A DNA stretch of 6,050 nucleotides from positions 294 to 6,343 of the forward strand of contig JAKJAE010000031.1 of NCBI GenBank assembly GCA_022707665.1, given 5' to 3'. Origin of the DNA: Chloroflexota bacterium (GTDB lineage Bacteria > Chloroflexota > Anaerolineae > B4-G1 > SLSP01). The notes below the pieces were generated by a model. It ran no database searches. It was not told the origin of the DNA and saw only the letters and a list, made by a program, of their open reading frames with translations. The first letter of the stretch is position 1, and each line of letters opens with the position of its first letter. Position numbers and translations under genes: made by a program. Shown here piece by piece: positions 1 through 5,844 of the stretch.

Positions 1-733
1 TGTGAGAGAAGTGATGGGCCACCATCTTCGTGAGCCCAGGGCGCAGGACCCCTTCCTCGATCATACGGGCGCGTGTTGCCAGGAACTGCTCCATTCCGTG
101 GTGACCATCGCCGCCGGAGAGCTTTCCCGCCGTGGCATCCAGCACGATCAGGTCCATTGGCCCCAAACCCCGCAACAGATCCCAGGCTGGCTCACGGTAG
201 GGTGCGGTGTCGGTCGAGTAGAAGAGTTTGCGCCCCTCGCGCTCGATAACGTAGAGCAGGGGCTCCAAATAGCCACCACCGTGCGTCGCGGGGATCGCCG
301 TGATCGTGTAGTCGCCCACCGTCCAGCGGTCGCCAGCGGTCACAACCTGCCAGGTGAAATGAGCCGAGTCGGCCAGGTCCGGGCTCAGATCCGAAAGGGC
401 ATCTGCCGGGCCGTAGACGGTCAACGGTACCATCTCCGTCGGGGTAAATCCGGGCTTGCGCCAGTATAGGTTCTGGGGCAGCCAGTGGTCGGAATGCTGG
501 TGGGTAACCAACAACCCCTTCAGGTTGCCCAGATACTTGCGGGCAGCATTCGCCGAGGTCAGGAGATCAGGTCCCAGATCGATCAGCAGATCGTCGTTGA
601 CCAGGGCCGTCGCGCGTGCGCGGATGTGGGGTCCGCCCTTACGCCGTGCCACCTCGCATACCCGGCAGCTGCAGAACGGATCAGGAACGGCCTCCGCCGC
701 AGCAGTGCCGAGAATCGTCAGTGTCATTGCCAT
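1..733 (-). CDS. PhnP-like metallo-beta-lactamase-fold hydrolase (3' end cut by window)
   Basis: The reading frame is open from ATG 733 to the window edge, giving 244 residues with no stop, so the C-terminus is missing. The fold is the metallo-beta-lactamase hydrolase fold. The N-terminus reads GTAAAEAVP followed by CSCRVC (Cys21, 23, 26), which resembles the structural zinc-binding cysteine cluster of PhnP-type phosphodiesterases. The metal motif HQHSDH is at residues 78-83; further likely ligands are His151 (ATHGGG) and Asp175 (YSTDTA). A late histidine-rich MVAHHFSH ends the visible part. E. coli PhnP is about 250 aa, so only a short piece should be missing. The start is supported by GGAG at 741-744, seven bases upstream; an in-frame ATG two codons later is the alternative. 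PhnP acts on cyclic phosphodiesters in phosphonate breakdown, but no other C-P lyase genes are visible here, so the substrate is open. Family call is firm, specific function is not. Confidence 0.88.
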   Translation of the reverse strand, partial: MAMTLTILGTAAAEAVPDPFCSCRVCEVARRKGGPHIRARATALVNDDLLIDLGPDLLTSANAARKYLGNLKGLLVTHQHSDHWLPQNLYWRKPGFTPTEMVPLTVYGPADALSDLSPDLADSAHFTWQVVTAGDRWTVGDYTITAIPATHGGGYLEPLLYVIEREGRKLFYSTDTAPYREPAWDLLRGLGPMDLIVLDATAGKLSGGDGHHGMEQFLATRARMIEEGVLRPGLTKMVAHHFSH

Positions 734-862
734 GTGCACTCTCCATACTTAGGTGTCTGAAGCGACAGGGCGCTAGAGAAACGGCTTACCCACCGCAGAG
801 TGATCCCGCGTGCTACCCGCTTCTCTCCTCTTTCTTCTTTCTTCTCTTCCAGTCTTCTGCCG
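734..862. other. Intergenic region with 31-nt pyrimidine run
   Basis: This 129-bp gap separates the enolase-superfamily stop from the hydrolase start. Plus-strand bases 820-850 are all pyrimidines, so a transcript from the minus strand would carry a 31-nt purine run just after the enolase stop codon. Within it, 824-847 is close to a mirror repeat, with one mismatched pair around CTTTCTTCTTTC at 830-841. I see no convincing promoter and no hairpin followed by a T-run, so read-through into the hydrolase gene is possible but not shown. Confidence 0.6.
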
Positions 863-2185
863 CTACTTATCCCACCGCCGGTCAGGCTGCCAGAATCCGA
901 GTTTCGGTGTGTTCCACTCGTCGGTGGGCTCGAACAGGCCGCTCGGTGGCCGGAGGTTGGCCCTGATCCCTTCGAGGTTCAGGTCGACACCCAACCCGGG
1001 CTTGTCGGGCACAGTCACATACCCGTCAACCAGATAGGGTTGCTCCATCCCGGTCACCAAATCATTCCAGAACGGCAGGTCCAGGCCGTGGTGTTCGAGC
1101 GCAACGAAGCTCGGCAGGGCCGCTGCCGTGTGAAGGTTGGCCATGAACGCGATCGGGGAACCGGCAAAGTGCAGTGCGGTCGGGATGCCATAGCGCTCGG
1201 CGTAGTCAGCGATTCGTTTGGTCTCGCCCATCCCGCCCGCGGTCAGCAGATCGGGATGTATGATGTCCACGGCCCGGTTCTCGATGAAGGGACGGAACTG
1301 GTCCAGGAGATAGAGGTCCTCCCCGCCTGCGATCGGCACGTTCACCGCATCGGTCACACGCTTATGGCCCATCATGTCCAGCGACGGCATAGGATCCTCC
1401 ATCCATGCTAGGCCATAGGGCTCAAGGCAATGGGCCAGCTTGATCACCTCTTTGACGGTGAGGTATCCGTGCCCATAGTGATCGATACACAGCGAGACGT
1501 CCCAGCCGGCAGTCTCGCGCACCAGGGCCACGATCTCGGCCAACTTCTCAAAGCCCTTCTCCGTGATCTTGACCACCGGGCCGGTGCCGGCCGCGCGGCT
1601 GCGCGCGTCGATGGGGTATTCGTACTTGGTTGGCGTGCCCACCATCGCGCCCGGCACGTCGTGGAGCGCCTGCAGGCGAGCGTCGAACTTGATGAAGGTG
1701 AGACCCATCTGCTTGCGGCTCAACACGCGCTCCGCATACGCCTCCGGCGTGGGCTCATCGGGCTCGGGAGTATCGGCGTAGATGCGGATCTTATCCCGGT
1801 ACTTGCCTCCCAGGAGTTGGTAACAGGGAATGCCGTAGACCTTGCCGATCAGGTCCATCAGCGCGATCTCGATTCCCGAGACACCCCCGCCCTCACGGCC
1901 AAAGTTGCCAAACGACTTGATCGTGTGAAAGATCATGTCGATGTTGCAGGGGTTCTTCCCGATCAGCATGCTCTTGAACTGCAGGGCGTTCTCGCGGTGC
2001 CCGGCATCGCGCACCTCGCCAATGCCGTAGACACCCTGGTTGGTATCGATGCGGATGATCGGATAGTCGTAGTTCGAGCAGACAGTCGCTGTCCTCAGGT
2101 CGGTAATCCGCAACTCGGACGGGCTGGAGAATGTGCTGATCGCGTTCTCGACCGTGTCCCGCAGTGGCCCGCTTCCCTTGCTCAT
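863..2185 (-). CDS. Mandelate racemase/muconate lactonizing enzyme family protein (enolase superfamily), probable acid-sugar dehydratase
   Basis: 440 aa from ATG 2185, preceded by AGGGAG at 2190-2195; the frame runs 36 codons further upstream to another ATG, but that stretch is not family-like. Enolase superfamily enzymes abstract a proton alpha to a carboxylate using Mg2+. Visible parts: an N-terminal capping domain (about 25-150), then the barrel with predicted metal ligands Asp235 (CIDHYG), Glu263 (WMEDP) and Glu289 (AGGED), a catalytic Asp312-His339 pair (HPDLL, ALHFAGSP) and Glu364 (LEHH). Spacings of 26, 23 and 27 residues between Glu263, Glu289, Asp312 and His339 match mandelate racemase (Glu221, Glu247, Asp270, His297), placing it in that subgroup. 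The usual KxK motif reads K166-F-D168, so the second lysine base is absent. About 40 extra residues follow it compared with mandelate racemase. Dehydration of an aldonic or related acid is the likeliest activity; the substrate cannot be read from sequence. Confidence 0.93.
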   Translation of the reverse strand: MSKGSGPLRDTVENAISTFSSPSELRITDLRTATVCSNYDYPIIRIDTNQGVYGIGEVRDAGHRENALQFKSMLIGKNPCNIDMIFHTIKSFGNFGREGGGVSGIEIALMDLIGKVYGIPCYQLLGGKYRDKIRIYADTPEPDEPTPEAYAERVLSRKQMGLTFIKFDARLQALHDVPGAMVGTPTKYEYPIDARSRAAGTGPVVKITEKGFEKLAEIVALVRETAGWDVSLCIDHYGHGYLTVKEVIKLAHCLEPYGLAWMEDPMPSLDMMGHKRVTDAVNVPIAGGEDLYLLDQFRPFIENRAVDIIHPDLLTAGGMGETKRIADYAERYGIPTALHFAGSPIAFMANLHTAAALPSFVALEHHGLDLPFWNDLVTGMEQPYLVDGYVTVPDKPGLGVDLNLEGIRANLRPPSGLFEPTDEWNTPKLGFWQPDRRWDK

Positions 2186-2198
2186 CTCGCTCCCTTTC

Positions 2199-2214
2199 TC
2201 CCAGTACACTGGGA
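2199..2214. repeat. 7+7 bp inverted repeat, possible operator or small hairpin
   Basis: TCCCAGT and ACTGGGA are exact inverted copies on either side of a two-base AC centre. The repeat lies four bases upstream (transcript sense) of the AGGGAG ribosome binding site of the enolase-family gene. The position suits a regulator binding site or an RNA hairpin close to the ribosome binding site. No regulator gene is present in the window, and no second copy of the repeat was noticed. Confidence 0.5.
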
Positions 2215-2231
2215 TCGCTTGCTCGAGTCCG

Positions 2232-2274
2232 CCCTGGCGGATCCTGGATCCGTTGGATCCGGGACTCGCCAGGG
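2232..2274. repeat. Large imperfect hairpin containing three GGATCC copies
   Basis: CCCTGGCG at 2232-2239 pairs with CGCCAGGG at 2267-2274. Inside, TCC (2242-2244) pairs with GGA (2262-2264) and GGATCC (2246-2251) pairs with GGATCC (2255-2260) around a GTT loop. As plus-strand RNA the 20-position stem has one mismatch and two G-U pairs. As minus-strand RNA, the expected transcript, it is an 8 + 3 + 6 bp stem with a 2x2 internal loop and one mismatch. GGATCC occurs three times within 22 bp (2239, 2246, 2255). No T-run follows it. Candidate roles are mRNA stabilisation or processing between the two genes, a REP-like repeat, or a regulator site. Confidence 0.6.
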
Positions 2275-2300
2275 GGACGTGACATAGCACCAATCGGCGC

Positions 2301-3203
2301 TTAGTGACGATGCCAGATCAGATGCGGCTCGATGCGCTCCCACGTCCGGTCGATCTCGCGCATGTCGTAGTCATCCAGAGGCCGGGCGCTTCCACGCACG
2401 CGGTGATTGCTGAACACCCCGCGCCGGATCATGATCTCCTTGGCGTAGGCCATGCCCATCATCTCCTCCAACATCAGCGACGGCAACAGCACGTCGAAGA
2501 GATCGGCCGCAGCCGCCGTGTCGCCGGCATCGAGAAGCTCCCAGACGCGCTGGACGAGGTCGCAAAACTGACATGCGTGGACGTTCCCAGCGGCGCCTCG
2601 CGCGTGCTCGGCGAACACCGGCCGGCCGCCACCCCCGCCCATCACCCCTTTCACCGCAGAGCTACCCTTTGAGAGCAACGCCGTGATGTTCTTGTGGCTC
2701 GGGGGCACCTCTTCCTTCACCCAACTCACGTGCTCAATCTCTTCGCAGAGCGTGACCAACTGATCGGGTGATAGCGGCGCGACGCTCGCGTTCTGGATCC
2801 ACACCGGCACGTCCACCGCGTCGGAGATCGCCTGGTAGTACGCCTTGATCGAGGGAAAGTCGGGCTTATAGATGTACGGGGGCATCGCGATGACGCCATC
2901 GACACCCAGCTTCTGGGCATACGTCGCATACGCCACGGCCAACGGGGTGTTGACCCCTGCCACGTTGGCGATCACAGGGACTCGCCCACCGGCAACCTCG
3001 ACGGCTACCCGCACCATCAGCTTACGCTCCTCCTCTGAGAGGTTCTGGAACTCGCTGACCATAAGCGGGGCGGCAATGCCGCCGACGCCGCACTCGATGC
3101 AGAACTCGATCTCCGCAGCCAGGACGTCCACGTCGATGGCATCGTTCTCATCGAACGGCGTCATCGGAATGGCGAAGCTACCACGCCATGGCTTCTGCGT
3201 CAT
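2301..3203 (-). CDS. Dihydrodipicolinate synthase/N-acetylneuraminate lyase family protein (DapA-like aldolase superfamily)
   Basis: 300 aa, the normal length for this class I aldolase family of (beta/alpha)8 barrels, which form a Schiff base between a lysine and a 2-keto acid. ATG 3203 is chosen because AAGGAGG at 3210-3216 sits six bases upstream and the protein then begins with the family-typical FAIPMTPFDEN (10-20); the frame extends further upstream only as non-family sequence inside the neighbouring gene. The Schiff-base lysine is most likely Lys163 (WVKEE). By hand alignment with E. coli DapA, the relay residues Thr44, Tyr107 and Tyr133 correspond to Val49, Ile111 and Gln137, and the arginine that binds the aspartate semialdehyde carboxylate is absent. 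It is therefore very unlikely to be a true DapA lysine-biosynthesis enzyme. Placed 115 bp before an enolase-superfamily dehydratase, it may cleave or dehydrate a 2-keto-3-deoxy acid, which is inference. An odd run of five glycines occurs at 189-193. Confidence 0.92.
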   Translation of the reverse strand: MTQKPWRGSFAIPMTPFDENDAIDVDVLAAEIEFCIECGVGGIAAPLMVSEFQNLSEEERKLMVRVAVEVAGGRVPVIANVAGVNTPLAVAYATYAQKLGVDGVIAMPPYIYKPDFPSIKAYYQAISDAVDVPVWIQNASVAPLSPDQLVTLCEEIEHVSWVKEEVPPSHKNITALLSKGSSAVKGVMGGGGGRPVFAEHARGAAGNVHACQFCDLVQRVWELLDAGDTAAAADLFDVLLPSLMLEEMMGMAYAKEIMIRRGVFSNHRVRGSARPLDDYDMREIDRTWERIEPHLIWHRH

Positions 3204-3209
3204 CCAGCG

Positions 3210-3216
3210 CCTCCTT
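3210..3216 (-). promoter_or_regulatory. Ribosome binding site of the DapA-like gene
   Basis: The minus strand reads AAGGAGG, a near-consensus Shine-Dalgarno, six bases before ATG 3203. It fixes the start well inside a longer open frame and lies in the 34-bp gap after the DUF362 stop codon. Confidence 0.8.
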
Positions 3217-3237
3217 TCTGCTGCAAGCGCGGCTGAA

Positions 3238-4545
3238 CTATGCCCATCCGCGCATTTGCTGCCAGTCCACCTCGTGCACGGGCGGACGTTCAATCTTGCA
3301 GATCTTGTCGAGCGTCCGCAGGTGAGCAAGGGCCGACTCATAGACCACGTACTTCTCGCCCTCGGCCTCTTCCGGATCGACGTATTTGAAAAACATCGCA
3401 TGGTCGGGGTTGTTGCCTGCCAGTTCGCGCCGGCTGACCCGGATGTGCCCATCCGTGTCGTGCCACCGGACCTCGTTATCCTGCAGCAAGATGAACTCGC
3501 CCGCGTACTTGCTCGTGAACTCGGCCATGTGGTCACGGTAGTACAGCGCCTGTTCGCACATCGTGCGCCGCCAACTGATCACGGTCTCCAGCGAGTCGGT
3601 CATCACGGCGAAGAACGTCCCCTCAGGTTGGGGATCGACCTCTGACGTGTAGTCGATGGCGTCAAGGTCGACGGTGCCATACCCACCCTCGGCTGCCACG
3701 ACGAGCGGGTTCCGGTCGCGGTGGAACGGCTCCGCAAGCCAGTCAGACATTGGGTCGTGGCCCATAAGGTGGGCACCAACAGCATCGGTCGCAACGGGAT
3801 GGTCACCCGCCACCAGCGTATTGGCCACACGCGCCAACCCATCTCCGCGGCCCCACTCCATCCCCGCCTGACCTACCAACCCGTCGATGACGTTCAGAGC
3901 CGGGTCGAAGAGCTGCCCCAGGTCCGCAAGCATGTAGGGCATACGCACGAGGTGGTGGAAGTAGTGGCGGGGCTTGCCTGCAGGCGGTTGGGTCATCAGC
4001 CCGAAGAGATTCTTGAGCGTCAACGTGATGCCCATGAACGCGTGGTTCTTCATCTTCTGGACATCCACCAACGCGTCGGCTTCCAGCACACGCTGCGACA
4101 GAATGTACTGCCGGAACATCTGTCCGCCACCCGGCACCTGGTAGACCGCCTGGGGCCCGCCGTCAACGTTGATGTAAGGAACGTCGAACTCCTGCAGCAC
4201 GGGTGAGAGCTGCGTGGAGAAACGGTAGCCATCCTCCAGGTCGCGCTTGAACACGGTCGTGTCAGCGCAGACCAGCTCGGCGTTCGTGCGTTCGCGCAAC
4301 AACCGCAGAACCGCCCGTGCAACACGGTCGCTGACCAGTTGCTGACGCTCCCCCTCGAACTTCGGCGAGCGCTCCGGATCATAATCCTGGTTGAACTTGA
4401 TCATGATCTTCTTGGCGCCACTCAACCGCGCCCAGGACCGGTCCAGCGGGTCCGTGGCCCGCTTCAATGCCTCGTAGACGGCTTCATCCTCTGCGAGGTA
4501 ATCGCAATGTACAGCGCGAACGGTGTAATCCTTGGTCGAAGTCAC
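3238..4545 (-). CDS. DUF362 domain-containing protein (second tandem copy)
   Basis: 435 aa from GTG 4545. The GTG is preferred over ATG 4578 because GGAGG at 4552-4556 sits six bases before it and the protein then lines up end to end with its paralog (KDY.VRAVHCD at residues 5-15 in both). The DUF362 signature is clear: IKFNQD (49-54), KMKNHAFMGITLTLKNLFG (164-182) and VAGDHPVATDA (245-255). PRHYFHHLVRMPYMLAD (192-208) is nearly identical in the two copies. Residues from about 310 to 405 form a further conserved segment (WRRTM, YAGEFILLQD, EVRWH, HAMFFKYVDPEE) that I do not recognise. There is no CxxCxxC ferredoxin motif, signal peptide or membrane segment, so it is probably cytoplasmic. It differs from its paralog by a roughly 25-residue C-terminal tail (PPVHEVDWQQMRGWA at the end). 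DUF362 has no established biochemical function; a role in the same catabolic module is inferred from context only. Confidence 0.9.
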   Translation of the reverse strand: MTSTKDYTVRAVHCDYLAEDEAVYEALKRATDPLDRSWARLSGAKKIMIKFNQDYDPERSPKFEGERQQLVSDRVARAVLRLLRERTNAELVCADTTVFKRDLEDGYRFSTQLSPVLQEFDVPYINVDGGPQAVYQVPGGGQMFRQYILSQRVLEADALVDVQKMKNHAFMGITLTLKNLFGLMTQPPAGKPRHYFHHLVRMPYMLADLGQLFDPALNVIDGLVGQAGMEWGRGDGLARVANTLVAGDHPVATDAVGAHLMGHDPMSDWLAEPFHRDRNPLVVAAEGGYGTVDLDAIDYTSEVDPQPEGTFFAVMTDSLETVISWRRTMCEQALYYRDHMAEFTSKYAGEFILLQDNEVRWHDTDGHIRVSRRELAGNNPDHAMFFKYVDPEEAEGEKYVVYESALAHLRTLDKICKIERPPVHEVDWQQMRGWA

Positions 4546-4551
4546 AGGTTG

Positions 4552-4556
4552 CCTCC
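4552..4556 (-). promoter_or_regulatory. Ribosome binding site deciding a GTG start
   Basis: The minus strand reads GGAGG six bases before GTG 4545. The only upstream ATG in frame (4578) lies just three bases from the previous gene's stop-codon end and lacks a comparable site. The paralog also starts with GTG at the equivalent residue. Confidence 0.75.
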
Positions 4557-4580
4557 GGGTGAATGAGCTTGGTACCATCG

Positions 4581-5828
4581 CTAAACGTGATCAGCAAACT
4601 GCGTGTCCCTTAACGCCGCCTCGTAGACCTCGAAGTGCTCCCCCTCAGTCTCCTCGGGATCGACGTACTTGAAGAACATCGCGTGGTTCCGATTCTTGCC
4701 GGCCAACGTCCGCCGGCTCTCCCGCATAATGCCATCGGCTGCATGCCAGCGCACTTCACCATCCTGAAGCAGGATGTACTCGCCGGCGTAGTCCAACAGT
4801 GACTGCCAGTTGTCGCGATAGTAGAGCCCCTGCTCCGCCATCGTCCGTCGCCAGGTGACGACGGTCTCTCTGGAATCCGGCTGGCTAGCATAGAACGTTC
4901 CCACCGGCTGCGGTGCGAGCTCCGAAGCATAATCGATCTCGGCCAGATCCACGGTGCCAAACCCACCCTCAGCCGCAACCTTCAATGCGTTGCGGTCGCG
5001 GTTGAAGGGCTCGGTGCCCCAGTCGGCCGTTGGATCGTGCCCCATCAGGTGCGCCACGCAGGCGTCGGTAGCAACGACCTGATCGCCCGCCACCAGGCCG
5101 TCGACGACACGCGCAGCGCCCACACCATCCCCCCACTCCTGGCCGGCCTGGCCAATCAGAGCATCCACAATGTTGAGCGCAGGGTCGATGATCCGGCCAA
5201 TATCTGCCAACATATAGGGCATCCGGACGAGGTGATGATAGTAGTGACGAGGACGTCCGTGGGGGACGCCCGGCATCAGCCCGAAAAGGTTCTTGAGACA
5301 CGCGGTAGTGCCCATATAGGCATGGTTCTTCATCTTGGCCACCGAGACCACGGCGTCGGCGTCAATCAGCGCCTCCATCATCGTGTAGCGCTCGAACATC
5401 CGCCCGCCCCCCGGCACTTCCACAACCCTGTACGGGGGCTGCGTACCGTCGACAAGCGGGACGTCGAATTCCTCCAGCACGTGTGCCAACGTCGTCGTCT
5501 GCTCGACCGATGGCCTGACATCGTACATCACGTGGTAACTGGCATCGACGCAGACGAGGTCAGCACGGGTCTCCTCACGCAACAACCGCAGCGTCGCGCG
5601 GGCCACACTGTCGCTCACGAGTTGCTGGCGTTGCCCGGCGTACATCACCACCGTGTCGATCGGCCAGTCCTGGTTGAACTTGATCGCGATCCGCTTGGCC
5701 CCCACCAGCTTGTCCCAGGCCCGGGTCAGTGGTGCGGTGGCGTACACCAGCGCCTCGTAGACCTCATCGTCGGTTGCACGATGGTCACAATGAACGGCAC
5801 GAACAGCATAGTCCTTCGATTTGATCAC
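4581..5828 (-). CDS. DUF362 domain-containing protein (first tandem copy)
   Basis: 415 aa from GTG 5828, with AAGGAG at 5836-5841 seven bases upstream; the longer open frame to 6002 overlaps the transporter gene and encodes unrelated low-quality sequence. DUF362 landmarks are IKFNQD (49-54), KMKNHAYMGTTACLKNLFG (165-183), a GRPRHYYHHLVRMPYMLAD block (191-209) and VAGDQVVATDA (246-256). The conserved C-terminal segment (about 310-405) carries WRRTM, YAGEYILLQD, EVRWH and HAMFFKYVDPEE. Hand alignment with the downstream copy gives about 246 identities over some 408 positions, near 60%, with only single-residue compensating gaps. Divergence is concentrated at residues 55-65 and 95-137, which may be where ligand preference differs. 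The N-terminal cysteines are isolated, so no Fe-S cluster is predicted. The gene starts 16 bp after the transporter stop, indicating co-transcription. Function is unknown. Confidence 0.9.
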   Translation of the reverse strand: MIKSKDYAVRAVHCDHRATDDEVYEALVYATAPLTRAWDKLVGAKRIAIKFNQDWPIDTVVMYAGQRQQLVSDSVARATLRLLREETRADLVCVDASYHVMYDVRPSVEQTTTLAHVLEEFDVPLVDGTQPPYRVVEVPGGGRMFERYTMMEALIDADAVVSVAKMKNHAYMGTTACLKNLFGLMPGVPHGRPRHYYHHLVRMPYMLADIGRIIDPALNIVDALIGQAGQEWGDGVGAARVVDGLVAGDQVVATDACVAHLMGHDPTADWGTEPFNRDRNALKVAAEGGFGTVDLAEIDYASELAPQPVGTFYASQPDSRETVVTWRRTMAEQGLYYRDNWQSLLDYAGEYILLQDGEVRWHAADGIMRESRRTLAGKNRNHAMFFKYVDPEETEGEHFEVYEAALRDTQFADHV

Positions 5829-5835
5829 AGTGTGT

Positions 5836-5841
5836 CTCCTT
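5836..5841 (-). promoter_or_regulatory. Ribosome binding site deciding a GTG start
   Basis: The minus strand reads AAGGAG seven bases before GTG 5828 and three bases after the transporter's TAG stop (5845-5847). This makes the GTG the clear start rather than the upstream ATG at 6002, which would overlap the transporter gene. Confidence 0.8.
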
Positions 5842-5844
5842 ATG

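Larger units (their letters stand above)
2186..2300. other. Intergenic region between aldolase-family and enolase-family genes
   Basis: This 115-bp gap is much wider than the 16-35 bp gaps upstream in the cluster. It contains two inverted repeats, listed separately: a large hairpin at 2232-2274 and a 7+7 repeat at 2199-2214 just before the enolase-gene ribosome binding site. I could not identify a convincing -35/-10 pair. There is no T-run after the hairpin in the direction of transcription, so it is not a standard intrinsic terminator. The region may tune expression of the downstream gene. Confidence 0.6.

Noticed and set aside
761..774. Small inverted repeat AGCG/CGCT upstream of the hydrolase gene
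   Set aside because: The stem is only four base pairs with a six-base loop and no T-run, well within chance expectation.
2232..2274. Hairpin considered as a rho-independent terminator
   Set aside because: No T-run follows the stem in the minus-strand transcript, nor on the plus strand, so it does not meet the intrinsic terminator pattern.
1430..2287. 285-codon open frame on the plus strand opposite the enolase-family gene
   Set aside because: It is the antisense shadow of a clearly real gene with conserved active-site residues. Its product shows no recognisable domain, and such frames are common opposite GC-rich coding sequence.
2301..3203. Assignment of the aldolase-family gene as dapA (lysine biosynthesis)
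   Set aside because: The catalytic tyrosines and the substrate-binding arginine are not where DapA has them, and the neighbours are catabolic rather than lysine-pathway genes.
2872..3645. 257-codon plus-strand open frame crossing the boundary of the DapA-like and DUF362 genes
   Set aside because: It spans the antisense of two genes and their gap, which a real gene would not be expected to do. The translation is low-complexity and unrecognisable.
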